From assembly GCF_028368935.1 (NCBI RefSeq), contig NZ_JAQNDK010000001.1, positions 3,844,001 to 3,908,000 on the forward strand: DNA of 64,000 nt. Direction: 5' to 3'. Each line of letters begins with the position of its first letter. The stretch's first letter is position 1. Shown in pieces: positions 35,243 through 43,250 of this stretch. The notes under the pieces were generated by a model. That model had not been told where the DNA came from. It ran no database searches and worked only from the letters and a program-made list of their open reading frames with translations. Origin of the DNA: Sorangium aterium. GTDB lineage: Bacteria; Myxococcota_A; Polyangia; Polyangiales; Polyangiaceae. A program made the position numbers and the translations under genes.

Positions 35243-35272
35243 CGCCATCGTTCGCGCGCGCGAACGATGGCG
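35243..35272. repeat. Perfect 30 bp palindrome downstream of the sulfatase gene
   Basis: The first 15 bases (CGCCATCGTTCGCGC) are the exact reverse complement of the next 15. It lies 86 bases after the sulfatase stop and covers the first possible ATG of the truncated surface-protein gene. It could be a terminator or a recombination scar at the edge of the acquired sulfatase segment. Confidence 0.6.
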
Positions 35273-36496
35273 CCCGCCGCCACCAGCGACTTCATCGTGC
35301 GATTCCCCGCCGGCGCTGTCATCCAGCCGGGCGAGACCCAGTACGTGGCGATCGCCGGCGGCGAGTGCTTCAGGACCTCCTGCGGCGTGACGAGCCCGTT
35401 CACCGGATACGGGATCTATCCCACGTACGAGATCGCAACGGGCGCCGCGACCACGACGAGCCCCGCTGTCCCTGACATGCTCGTACCGGTCACGAACGGG
35501 GTCGGCACCGCGTGGGGATTCACCAATGGGGGCGAGCCGGTCATTCTGTTTTACTGGGATGGCATGACGAACCTCGTGACCGACGTCGATTACGTGTTCT
35601 ATGGAACGGCGGGGCCCCAGGCCCCGGTGAGCAAGACGGGCGTCACGGTCAACGGCTGGACGTATCTGCCGGACACGGCGGACAATGCCGCGCTGCACGC
35701 GCCCCTATCGACGAATACGACAACGGTCAACACGTGTCGCGTGGACCTCTCGGAGACCGGCCAGGTCACGATGGGCAGCAATGGCGTCAGCGGCCGCGAC
35801 GAGGCCAGCGAGCCCTGGTCGACGACCTGGACCGCGTGCGCCGTGCCGAGCGCCGCCGATATCGACCTCGACACGGTCCTCAACAGCATGGATAACTGCC
35901 TCACGGTGTCCAACACCGCGCAGCTCGACACCGACGCCGACGGCGTCGGCGACGCCTGCGACAACTGCCCGACCGTGGTCAACGTTGTGCAGTCGGATGC
36001 GGATGCCGACGGCGTCGGGGACGCCTGCGACAACTGCCCGACGGAGCCGAACCCCGACCAGGCGGACTCCAATAGCAATGCCATCGGCGACGCCTGCGAC
36101 GCGTCGGGCGCGGGCGGCGAGGGTGGTATGGGTGGCGGCGGCGGCATGGGCGCCGGCGGCACCGGCGGCAATGGCACCGGCGGCTCCGGCGGCAATGGCA
36201 CCGGCGGTATGGGCACCGGCGGCACCGGCGGTATGGGCACCGGCGGCACCGGCGGTATGGGCACCGGCGGCGGCGGAGGCAATGGCAGCGGCGGTATGGG
36301 CACTGGCGGTGACACGACATCCGCGACCACGGCCGCCACGACCGGTACCGGCAGCGCGGGCGGCAGCGAGGATGACGGCGGTTGCGGCTGCCGCGTGACC
36401 GGCGACGAGTCGCCGCGGAGCGCGTCCTACGCTTCGCTCTTCACGATCGCGGCGGCCGCGCTCGGGGTGCGGCGCCGGCGCTCGCGATCCCGCTAG
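35267..36496 (+). CDS. N-terminally truncated surface protein with thrombospondin-3 repeats and MYXO-CTERM-like tail
   Basis: The frame is open from 35162, with ATGs at 35198 and 35267; none is preceded by a ribosome site or followed by a signal peptide. Residues ~5-190 look like the second half of a lamin-tail-like beta domain ([43 protein letters not shown]). Then come calcium-binding TSP3 repeats ([32 protein letters not shown]), a Gly-rich linker with GMGTGGTG repeats, and a C-terminal GCGCR motif, one hydrophobic helix and RRRRSRSR, as in MYXO-CTERM sorting signals. Without an export signal the tail is useless, so this is probably a gene whose 5' end was lost next to the sulfatase insertion. 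Confidence 0.65.
   Translation: MAPAATSDFIVRFPAGAVIQPGETQYVAIAGGECFRTSCGVTSPFTGYGIYPTYEIATGAATTTSPAVPDMLVPVTNGVGTAWGFTNGGEPVILFYWDGMTNLVTDVDYVFYGTAGPQAPVSKTGVTVNGWTYLPDTADNAALHAPLSTNTTTVNTCRVDLSETGQVTMGSNGVSGRDEASEPWSTTWTACAVPSAADIDLDTVLNSMDNCLTVSNTAQLDTDADGVGDACDNCPTVVNVVQSDADADGVGDACDNCPTEPNPDQADSNSNAIGDACDASGAGGEGGMGGGGGMGAGGTGGNGTGGSGGNGTGGMGTGGTGGMGTGGTGGMGTGGGGGNGSGGMGTGGDTTSATTAATTGTGSAGGSEDDGGCGCRVTGDESPRSASYASLFTIAAAALGVRRRRSRSR
36203..36271. repeat. 24 bp tandem repeat encoding GGMGTGGT
   Basis: The unit GGCGGTATGGGCACCGGCGG plus CACC is present twice exactly (36203-36226, 36227-36250) and once partly (36251-36271). It is in frame with the Gly-rich linker of the surface protein and prone to length change. 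Confidence 0.7.
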
Positions 36497-36920
36497 ACCG
36501 ACAGCAGCGGGGGAGGCATCCCAGAAAATCTCCTCGCCGCGCCGCAGGTCTTCATGAAATGCGACCCGGGCCCAGCGGTCAAGCACCGGGCCTGGGGAGC
36601 TCGCCGTGGCCGATCCGTCGCCCCGGGCGGCCGTGGTTGGCTCACTCGTCGGCCCCCTGAGCCGCGCCGTCGCCCGCCCTCGGGGATGAGGTGGCGGCCT
36701 GGGTCGTTCACGAGGCGATCGGTCGGCTGCTCGGGCTGGAGGAGGACGCCGCGCGCCGGAGCGAGCACGACCGGCTCGTACGGGGAGCGCCGGTGCGGAC
36801 GTACCGGGTGGGCCGGAACGGCGCGCTCGAGTGGCAGGGGCATCGGCGGCCCCTCGCCTCGCATTCGCGAGCCCGTCGGCATCTCACGAAACTGACCGCG
36901 GCAGTGCTAGGGTGCGCCGC
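36497..36920. other. Intergenic region containing repeat copy A
   Basis: No gene is supported. A frame from 36691 reads DEVAAWVVHEAIGRLLGLEE but begins inside the dispersed repeat (36656-36738) and has no start signal. The final bases hold the AGGGTG ribosome site of the macro-domain gene. Confidence 0.5.
36656..36738. repeat. Imperfect direct repeat, copy A (~83 bp)
   Basis: From CCTGAGCCGCGCCGTCGCCC to GATCGGTCGG...TCGGGCTG this segment matches 38240-38318, with about six substitutions and a 4-base indel. The two copies lie on either side of the macro-domain gene and its neighbours. Each strand gives a similar peptide in one frame, so it may be a remnant of a duplicated gene end or a small dispersed element. 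Confidence 0.6.
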
Positions 36921-37382
36921 GTGCCGACGATCTTCACCAAGGGCGATCTCCTCAACACCCCGGATCTCCACGCGTACGCGCACGGCGTGAGCTGCGTGGG
37001 CAAGATGGACACGGGGATCTCCGTGGCCTTCAAGAAGCGCTGGCCGGGCCTTCTCCCGGCGTTCGAGCAGCGGAACGCCGAGCGGAAGCTCCAGCTCGGG
37101 GAGGCCTTCGTCTGGAGCGAGGGCGGCGACACCGTGTACACCCTCGCGATCCAGGAGAACGCGACGAAGAGGCCCTCGCTCGCCGCGCTCGAGCGCTCGC
37201 TCGTCGCGATGGTGACGCACGCCGCCGAGGCGGGGATCGCGCGGATCGGCGTACCGCGCGTGGGCGCCGGCAAGACCGGCCTCGAGTGGCTGCGCGTCAA
37301 GAGCATCCTCGTGAAGGTCGCCAACGACAAGCCGGTCACGCTCGTGGTCTACGAGCAGTTCGTGCGCGCCCCGGGCGCCTGA
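36921..37382 (+). CDS. Macro-domain protein (ADP-ribose-binding type)
   Basis: The protein has 153 residues from the GTG at 36921 (AGGGTG 8 bases before); longer in-frame starts lack a site. FTKGDLLNTPDLHAYAHGVS, CVGKMDTGISVAFKKRWP and, later, IARIGVPRVGAGKTGLEW correspond to the macro fold: the GDLL strand, the Gly-rich loop binding the distal ribose, and the GVPRVGAGxxGL phosphate loop. Macro domains bind ADP-ribose, and some remove it from proteins or DNA. No ADP-ribosyltransferase (DarT-like) gene is adjacent, so a toxin-antitoxin role is not supported. The catalytic Asn/Lys set cannot be assigned with certainty. Confidence 0.8.
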   Translation: MPTIFTKGDLLNTPDLHAYAHGVSCVGKMDTGISVAFKKRWPGLLPAFEQRNAERKLQLGEAFVWSEGGDTVYTLAIQENATKRPSLAALERSLVAMVTHAAEAGIARIGVPRVGAGKTGLEWLRVKSILVKVANDKPVTLVVYEQFVRAPGA

Positions 37383-37385
37383 CCC

Positions 37386-37834
37386 CAGCGGCGCTCGTCG
37401 AAGGCAAGTACGTCGAGCACCTCGAGATCGCGCCGGGAAAGCCCCCCTTCGCACCGCTGCCCAGCGGCCTCGAGAGCTACCACGGTGAGCTCCGCGGCCT
37501 GTCCGTGGGCGCCGGCTGGGTATTCTCCGCGTGGCGCGGGCCGTCGGAGCAGGTCGATACGCCGCCCAGCTCGCTGCCGGACCAGATCGTCAACAGCGCC
37601 GAGGGGACACGCTTCTGGCTCGCAGCGGTGGGCCAGGACGAAGCCCTGGAGCAGCTGCGCCTGCTCTACGACACGCTGGTCGCCAGCGCGGGACGGAAGC
37701 CGACCTCCTGCGGCCTCCATGTCCAGATCGCGAGCGTCGCTCCCCTCGCGGGCGGCAGTCGCGCGGTCGCGTACTACGTGGGCGACCCGTTCGCTCCCGG
37801 ATCCCGGTGCTCGGCGTGCGATCGAGCAGGCCGA
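37386..37834 (+). pseudogene. Coding-like fragment without a usable start
   Basis: The frame directly after the macro gene reads GKYVEHLEIAPGKPPFAPLP, GLESYHGELRGLSVGAGWVF, WLAAVGQDEALEQLRLLYDT and SCGLHVQIASVAPL. It has the composition of a real protein. The only starts are a GTG deep inside the macro gene (37286) and one at 37505 that would lose the first 40 residues, and the frame runs into the antisense VF530 gene without a natural end. I do not recognise the family. It is most likely a decayed gene, or a former C-terminal part of the macro protein separated by a frameshift near 37375. Confidence 0.4.
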
Positions 37835-38065
37835 TCACGGGCTGGGCTTGGCTTTGTCCCGCAGGTAGAGAGCCTCCACCTGCTGCCGGGCCCACGGGGT
37901 CCGTCGCAGGAATTGCAGGCTCGATTTGATGCTGGGATCGTACTTGAAGCAGCGAATGTTGATCATGCGTCCGAGCTGCTCCCAGCCATGCTGCGCGACC
38001 AGGTGCTCGAGGATCATCTGGAGCGTGACACCGTGAAGAGGATTGTGGGGCTGGGGCTGAGTCAT
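37835..38065 (-). CDS. VF530-family (DUF2132) small DNA-binding-like protein
   Basis: The protein has 76 residues. [53 protein letters not shown] and VEALY match the VF530/DUF2132 family over its full length (~70 residues). A solved member has a helical fold related to DNA-binding modules; the function is not established. It is a single gene, antisense to the tail of the fragment before it, with no partner visible. Confidence 0.88.
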   Translation of the reverse strand: MTQPQPHNPLHGVTLQMILEHLVAQHGWEQLGRMINIRCFKYDPSIKSSLQFLRRTPWARQQVEALYLRDKAKPSP

Positions 38066-38400
38066 CTAGGTGCTCGGGGGCGATCGCCCCGGAGGGCCAG
38101 CGTGAGCCCGCGGTGTAGCACGTCGCGCGGCGGCCGCCGCACCCACGCCGCCCGTTCGCGCCGAGGAGCGCTCGGTTTCATCGGCCCCGCCCCGTCGTCG
38201 CGGCGACCCTGGCGGGACGATTCCGCGGCGGCGAACCGTCCTGAGCCGCGCCGTCGCCCTCGGGGATGAGGTAGCGGCCCGGGCCGTTCACGATGCGATC
38301 GGTCGGTTGATCGGGCTGCCGGTGGCACTGCGCCGGTGAGCAAGCTTGGACCGAACGTCGAGCCCGCCACCGGAAGGGTAGGCCTTGGCCATTCACAGCC
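38066..38400. other. Intergenic region containing repeat copy B
   Basis: No gene is supported. The only notable structure is the second copy of the ~83 bp repeat at 38240-38318. Confidence 0.5.
38240..38318. repeat. Imperfect direct repeat, copy B (~79 bp)
   Basis: Matches 36656-36738 in the same orientation, lacking 4 bases and with about six substitutions. The plus-strand peptide DEVAARAVHDAIGRLIGL parallels DEVAAWVVHEAIGRLLGL in copy A; the minus strand gives QPTDRIVNGPGRYLIPEG versus QPTDRLVNDPGRHLIPEG. Confidence 0.6.
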
Positions 38401-39060
38401 TCAGGCTGCGACTGGAGCGCCTCGAGCGTAGTCCGCCATTTGGTCGCGCAAGGCCTTTTGGAAGGCCGGCCGTGCCTCACAGCGCTTGACGTAGGCGTCG
38501 AGGACGGGAAATTCGGTCACCAGGGCTGTGTGCCGAAGGAACTTCAGCACGGTCGTCATCAGGACGTCCGCCGCGGTGAAGCGATCGACCAGATAGTCGC
38601 GCCCGTCGAGCCAAGCGGAGAGCGCGCCCAGCCGAACTTTCACCGCATCCACGGCCGCGGGACGCCGCAGCTTCGCCCACTGCTCTTCGCCGTGCTGCAG
38701 GTCCATCGCGAAGAGGTTCTGGATCGGCGGATCGACCGTGTTGAGCGCGGCGAACATCCAGGCGACCGTGTTGGCGCGGTCGTGCCGATCGGGGGGCATC
38801 AGAGCCTCGGAGTCGGCAGCGATGTGATGCACGATGGCGCCCGATTCAAACAGCCACCGACCATCCGCCTCGAAAGCCGGCACCATCCCGAAGGGGTGCT
38901 TCTGACGGTATTCGTGCGAGCTCCGCTCGCCGCCATCGATCAGTCTGACCTCATAAGGAAGCCCGGCCTCCTCCAGCGCCCAGCGCACGCGCAAGTCGCG
39001 AACAAGCCCCTGCGCGAACGGCGGGGCCCAGGGCAATCCCGTAACGGTGATCTTATCCAT
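38401..39060 (-). CDS. Glutathione S-transferase family protein
   Basis: The protein has 219 residues from the ATG at 39060. The N-terminal thioredoxin-like domain shows MDKITVTGLPWAPPFAQGLV, ALEEAGLPYEVRLI, HPFGMVPAFE with the cis-Pro, and the ES pair in WLFESGAIVHHIA that binds the glutathione gamma-glutamyl group. The C-terminal helical domain has WLDGRDYLVDRFTAADVLMT, the N-capping-box region of GSTs. It conjugates or reduces electrophiles with glutathione; the substrate is unknown. The frame is open to 39189, but the upstream part belongs to a decayed AHSA1 gene. Confidence 0.88.
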   Translation of the reverse strand: MDKITVTGLPWAPPFAQGLVRDLRVRWALEEAGLPYEVRLIDGGERSSHEYRQKHPFGMVPAFEADGRWLFESGAIVHHIAADSEALMPPDRHDRANTVAWMFAALNTVDPPIQNLFAMDLQHGEEQWAKLRRPAAVDAVKVRLGALSAWLDGRDYLVDRFTAADVLMTTVLKFLRHTALVTEFPVLDAYVKRCEARPAFQKALRDQMADYARGAPVAA

Positions 39061-39111
39061 TTGAATTCTTTGCCTCTGTGGAGTTGTGTTCCTTGGAGAT
39101 GGCGCCGATCC

Positions 39112-39280
39112 CCGGACGACCTTCAGCCATCCTTCGCTCATGCTCTCGAGCGAAACAACAATCATTCTTCGTCGTGCAGAAACCGGCATGCAGCAGGCGA
39201 ATCCGGGTGCCGTCGTGGACTTTGGCGAGCGTCCACGTGACGACGGTCTCTCGAACCAATCGCGGAGCGACGCGCGCCCG
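39112..39280 (-). pseudogene. Remnant of an AHSA1/SRPBCC-domain protein
   Basis: On the minus strand one frame reads RLVRETVVTWTLAKV, HDGTRIRLLHAGF and, after a shift, another reads SMSEGWLKVV. These are the conserved last strand (ETxVTWxL...GTRLxLxHSGF) and the C-terminal helix start (MxxGW) of the AHSA1 family, in the right order but in different frames. The first two thirds of the domain are missing. It lies directly upstream of the GST gene. Confidence 0.5.
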
Positions 39281-39824
39281 CTCGGCCCACGAAGACGTAC
39301 TCCTTTTCGATCTTCTCCAGAGGAGTTCGTGCCGCTCCGCGGAGAGCGCGTCGCGCGCTCACGCGCCGTCCGCCAGCAAGGAAAGGTTTAACGCAGGGGG
39401 AGCGCCCCTGGGAGCAACAAATCTGTCGCGAATCCGGTGAGCGGCGGCGCGAGCACGACGACCTCGTACGAGGCGGACGACGCCGGGAGCGGAGGTGGGA
39501 GCTGCCTGCATCGTTGCAGGTGCCGCTGCGCTGATGAGCAACATTTCCCGCTGTAGCGCCCGCGCCCTACCTCAGGCTCAAGCCCTGGCCTCGCCGATCC
39601 GCTGGCGCGCGGGCGGTGACGCCAGCGCGGGGCCGCGGCCCTGCGGCCGCGGGTCCGGCGGCAGGGATAGGCCGGGCGGTATGCGCCTTGGCTGCGGCCG
39701 GGCGAGCGGGGAGCTGCTGCGCCGCCGCCGTGCTCGACCGCTTGCCGTCGATCGGCGTCGGGTACACTGCCGGCGCACCAGCGCCTCCACCTACTTCCTA
39801 CTTCTCCACGGAAAGCTCGCCCCC
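39281..39824. other. Intergenic region upstream of the DUF4139/OmpA lipoprotein
   Basis: The plus frame is open from 39495 but its translation (Arg/Ala-rich) looks non-coding, and the lipoprotein signal begins at 39825. I see no other gene, RNA or repeat here. Confidence 0.5.
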
Positions 39825-41999
39825 ATGAAGCACGCGTTCCTCGCGGCGCTCTCGCTGGCCCTCAGCGCGTGCGCCGGACCGCTGGCGAAAGGGCCGTCGG
39901 TCGATCTCCGCCTGCGGCACGTCGTCCTGTACCAGAACGGCCTCGGTTACTTCGAGCGCACCGGCGTCATGTCGGGCGAGCGGCTCACGCTCCGGTTCCG
40001 GGAGCGCGAGGTCGACGACGTGCTGAAGAGCATGGTGGTCGTCGAGCAAAACCTCGGGCCGAACGAGACCCCCTCCACCGTGAGCGCGCTCTTGCCGCGC
40101 TCCGGGCAGGCGAGCGGGCCCGAGGAGCCCACCGAGCTCGAGCTCGTCTTCTCGCCGGCCGCGCGGAGGCCCGTGTCGATCGCGTACGCGGTGCCGACCG
40201 CCGCCTGGAAGGCGACCTACCGCGTGATCCTGCCGGCCAAGGGGCAGAAGGAGAAGCGGGCGCTCCTCCAGGCCTGGGCGCTCATCAGCAACATCGGCGA
40301 CGAGGACTGGAGCGAGGTCGACGTGACGCTCGCGACGGGCGCGCCGCTCTCCTACGTCTCGAACCTGCGCGCGCCGGCGATGCTCGACAGGCCGGAGCTG
40401 AAGGGCGTCTACGACGGCGAGGGCGGCGCGCTCGCCCCCGTGCTCTCAGAGCGCTCGCCCGGGCCCGACACCGACCGCGACGGCGTGCTCGACCACGAGG
40501 ACGCCTGCCCGCGCGAGCCCGGCTCGGCGAGCCCGCAACCCGACCGGCACGGCTGCCCGCACACGGTCCGCGTCGCCAGCAGCAGCGAGATCCAGATCCT
40601 GACCGCCGTGCCCTTCGACAAGGGCTCGGACGTCATCCCGCCGCGCGCGAGGCCGCTCATCGAGGAGCTCTCGCGCACGCTCAAGAGCGTCCCGCACCTC
40701 CGCGCGTTCGAGGTCGAGGGGCACGCGTCGTCGGACGAGTCCGGCGCGGCGGATCTCGCGGCCCGGCGCGCCGCGGCGGTGCGCGCGGCGCTCCTCCAGC
40801 TCGGGGTCACGGCCGAGCTCGTGACGCGCTCGCACGGCACCCAGATGCCCCTCGTCGCCGGCGACACCGAGGAAGCCCGGCAGCGCAACCGCCGCGTCGC
40901 CCTGCGCGCCCTGGACGTCGGGCAGGCGCAGGCCCCCAGCCGGGGGCGCGAGGCGCCGGCCGTCACGCCCGAGGCGATGGAGAAGGTGCCGGAGGGCGCG
41001 GCGAGCGTGGACGCCGTGGCCGGGGCCTTCCGGTACGCGATCGCGAACCCGGTGACGCTCCCGAAGAAGTCGTCGGCGCTGATCACGCTCATCAACCGCC
41101 CGGTCGCGGGCGCGGACGTCCTCCTGTTCCGCCCCGATCCCGCGGCGCCCGCGAGCGCGACCCACCCCTTCCGCGCCGCGCAGATCGAGAACCGGAGCGC
41201 GCTCGGTCTCCAGCCCGGATCCGTGTCGATCTTCTCCGGCGGGACCTTCGTGGGCGAGGGTGTGCTCACGCGCCTTTTGCCCGGGGAGAGCGCGACGATC
41301 CCGTACGCCATCGACAGCTCGACCGAGGTGCGCGCGACGAGCATGACCACGGATGTGCCGGTGCGGTTCGTGTCGCTGTCCCGCGGCGCGCTGCGCGTGG
41401 AGGATCGGTACCGGCGCGTGACGGTCTACGATGTGAGGCCCGGCCGGGACGTGCCGGAGACATTGCTCATCCGCCACGCGAGGGCGACAGGGTTCGAGCC
41501 GCAGGGCCTCCCAGGGTGCACGGACGCGATGCCGGACGCCTGCCTCGTCGAGAAGAAGCTCGCGCCCGGCGCGCCCCAGAAGGTCGTGGTCGAGGAGACG
41601 CGGCTGTCTCAGCGCGAGATCCCGCTCGTCCAGGCCGACAGCGAGCGGCTCTCGCTCTACCTGAAGGGCTCGAGCCTCCCGGCCGAGCTCCGCGCGAGGC
41701 TGGACCGCGCGCTCGCGCTCCGGCGCGCGCTCGACGCGGCGAACGACGAGCTCGACCCGCTGCGGCGGAGGCGCGCCGAGCTGATCGACCGCGCCGCCGA
41801 GCTGCGCGAGAGCCTGAGGACCATCGAGCGCACGCCCCAGGCCGGCAAGCTCCGCCAGACCATGCTCGACCGGCTCGCCGAGGTGGCCCGACAATCGGAG
41901 GAGATCGGCGCGAAGATCACCCAGCGCATCGAGGACGTGGCCATGGCGCGCGCCGAGCTCGACGACACGCTCCGCGATCTGGTCATCGAAGGTCGGTGA
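39825..41999 (+). CDS. Lipoprotein: DUF4139-like protein with inserted TSP3-OmpA module
   Basis: The protein has 724 residues. MKHAFLAALSLALSAC is a lipoprotein signal with Cys16. Residues ~25-190 (HVVLYQNGLGYFERTG, EVDDVLKSMVVVEQ, AAWKATYRVILPAKG, NIGDEDWSEVDVTLATGAP) match the DUF4139 beta-domain, whose second half resumes at ~395 (PVTLPKKSSALITLINRPV to KKLAPGAPQKVVVEE). Between them, ~210-365, lies a TSP3-like DTDRDGVLDHEDACPREPG and an OmpA-like peptidoglycan-binding domain (FDKGSDVIPPRARPLIEELS, VEGHASSDESG, RNRRV). The last 110 residues form a coiled coil. A protein anchored in the outer membrane and gripping the cell wall is the simplest reading. Confidence 0.82.
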   Translation: MKHAFLAALSLALSACAGPLAKGPSVDLRLRHVVLYQNGLGYFERTGVMSGERLTLRFREREVDDVLKSMVVVEQNLGPNETPSTVSALLPRSGQASGPEEPTELELVFSPAARRPVSIAYAVPTAAWKATYRVILPAKGQKEKRALLQAWALISNIGDEDWSEVDVTLATGAPLSYVSNLRAPAMLDRPELKGVYDGEGGALAPVLSERSPGPDTDRDGVLDHEDACPREPGSASPQPDRHGCPHTVRVASSSEIQILTAVPFDKGSDVIPPRARPLIEELSRTLKSVPHLRAFEVEGHASSDESGAADLAARRAAAVRAALLQLGVTAELVTRSHGTQMPLVAGDTEEARQRNRRVALRALDVGQAQAPSRGREAPAVTPEAMEKVPEGAASVDAVAGAFRYAIANPVTLPKKSSALITLINRPVAGADVLLFRPDPAAPASATHPFRAAQIENRSALGLQPGSVSIFSGGTFVGEGVLTRLLPGESATIPYAIDSSTEVRATSMTTDVPVRFVSLSRGALRVEDRYRRVTVYDVRPGRDVPETLLIRHARATGFEPQGLPGCTDAMPDACLVEKKLAPGAPQKVVVEETRLSQREIPLVQADSERLSLYLKGSSLPAELRARLDRALALRRALDAANDELDPLRRRRAELIDRAAELRESLRTIERTPQAGKLRQTMLDRLAEVARQSEEIGAKITQRIEDVAMARAELDDTLRDLVIEGR

Positions 42000-42025
42000 G
42001 CGCCGGCGACTCGCCCTCTCGACCC

Positions 42026-42051
42026 GGCGCGCCTCGCTGACGAAGCGCGCC
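42026..42051. terminator. Hairpin between convergent lipoprotein genes
   Basis: GGCGCGC and GCGCGCC form a 7 bp stem; after one C/A mismatch the inner TCG/CGA adds 3 bp around a CTGA loop. It lies between the stops at 41999 and 42066 of two convergent genes. Confidence 0.5.
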
Positions 42052-42065
42052 AGAACGCCTCCGCC

Positions 42066-42995
42066 TCATTCGGTGGTGCAGTCGGGCGCCGAGCTCGGGT
42101 CGGCCACCCACGCCGCGAGGCGCGCGGTCCCGGCGTCGCCCCACGCGTCGTGAGCGAGCTGATTGAGCCGGCACCACTCATGGCGCGTCTGCTGGATCGC
42201 GAGCGCCTTCGCCGCGAGGTGCTGCTCGACGCGATCGGTCAAGGAGGTCTTGTCCTTGCTGAGCTCGTCGTGGGTCATCGCCACCGGGGGCGGACAGTGG
42301 TCGCCTGGCTCGTAGTCGACCGTGCCCGAGACAAGGCCGTAGGCGGTCGTCCGCCGCTGGCGGAAGGTCACGATCGCGTACTCCGGGTACGGCGCATCGT
42401 CGTCGCGAGTCACCGCCGTCTCCCTCGGCTTCTTGCCCTGCACGACGATGAAGCCCGTCGAAGGCACGGCGGAGTACGGCGTGAGCGCGGGGAACGCCGT
42501 GAGCGACTGGTCCACGAGGACGTCGCCGCCGAGCTCGACCCAGTTCGTGTGTGCGTAGAAGTCCTGCACCGCGTGAAGCGAACGGGAAAACGCCAGCAAT
42601 GCCAGCGCATCGCCGTCCAGCTGCGCGATGCCCGGGCCCAGCGCCGCCACCGCCTCGGCTTGCTTCTCGGCGATGAAGGCGGCTCCTCCGCTGAAGTTGC
42701 AGTCATCGAAGTGGGCAGCATTGCTGAAGTGGAACTCGGCGTCCGTCGACACATTGCCGATCTTCAGAGCGCTGATCACCGCAGGCTTCAGGAACGACAG
42801 CGCGGCGCTGGTGATCTCCTCGTGGTTCGGCTCCCCGGGCGCCGTTGAAAATGCATCGGCGCTCTCCTCGATCGCCTCGGCTGTTCCAGGCTCGCCGGCG
42901 CAGCCGAGCGTCAGCGAGAACCCCACGACTCCCACGATGAACGCGGCGTGTCGATGTACGTCTTGCAGCATGTCTTGCGGCATGTCTTGCGGCAT
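42066..42995 (-). CDS. Lipoprotein with Het-C / zinc-phospholipase-C-like domain
   Basis: The protein has up to 309 residues. After MPQDMPQDMLQD a signal peptide follows with a lipobox (LTLGCAG, Cys near 32). The domain shows NHEEITSAAL, HFDDCNFSGGAAFI and LHAVQDFYAHTNWVEL: the His/Asp-rich motifs of Het-C and related zinc-dependent phospholipase-C-like proteins (HxxHxxxDFYAHTN pattern). In fungi Het-C controls incompatibility; bacterial members are exported and uncharacterised. Three in-frame ATGs (42995, 42983, 42971) arise from a 12 bp tandem repeat, and none has a clear ribosome site, so the start is uncertain. It is convergent with the DUF4139 gene. Confidence 0.72.
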   Translation of the reverse strand: MPQDMPQDMLQDVHRHAAFIVGVVGFSLTLGCAGEPGTAEAIEESADAFSTAPGEPNHEEITSAALSFLKPAVISALKIGNVSTDAEFHFSNAAHFDDCNFSGGAAFIAEKQAEAVAALGPGIAQLDGDALALLAFSRSLHAVQDFYAHTNWVELGGDVLVDQSLTAFPALTPYSAVPSTGFIVVQGKKPRETAVTRDDDAPYPEYAIVTFRQRRTTAYGLVSGTVDYEPGDHCPPPVAMTHDELSKDKTSLTDRVEQHLAAKALAIQQTRHEWCRLNQLAHDAWGDAGTARLAAWVADPSSAPDCTTE

Positions 42996-43003
42996 GTCTT
43001 ACG
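42969..43003. repeat. 12 bp tandem repeat duplicating the start codon
   Basis: CATGTCTTGCGG occurs twice exactly (42969-42980, 42981-42992), with a partial third copy (42993-43003) and a degenerate one before 42969. On the minus strand each unit encodes MPQD, giving several successive start codons of the Het-C-like gene. Confidence 0.65.
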
Positions 43004-43250
43004 TAACTGCAAAGCGCGATCCAGGCGTGCGGGCTGAGCGTTCGTCGAGAGAAACGAGCGGAAGGAGCTTGCGTGAACGCGCTTGCGCCCGATGAGCGCA
43101 CCTCATCGCCTGTCGTTCCCTTCCACGCGCGAACCGCGCGCGTGCCTCACTGCGGCGTTCCGCCACGCTTCTCCCGTACCGTCGCGTCGAGCTCCGCCAG
43201 GTTGACGAGGAGCAACATCGGGCGGAGCCGCGGCCCCGCGTGTCGCCGCG

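Noticed and set aside
36921-37382. DarTG-like toxin-antitoxin pair
   Set aside because: The macro domain has no adjacent ADP-ribosyltransferase gene; the next stretch is a start-less fragment of unknown type.
39495-39824. 110-residue N-terminal extension of the DUF4139/OmpA lipoprotein
   Set aside because: A clear lipoprotein signal peptide begins at 39825, so upstream sequence cannot be part of the mature protein and reads as non-coding.
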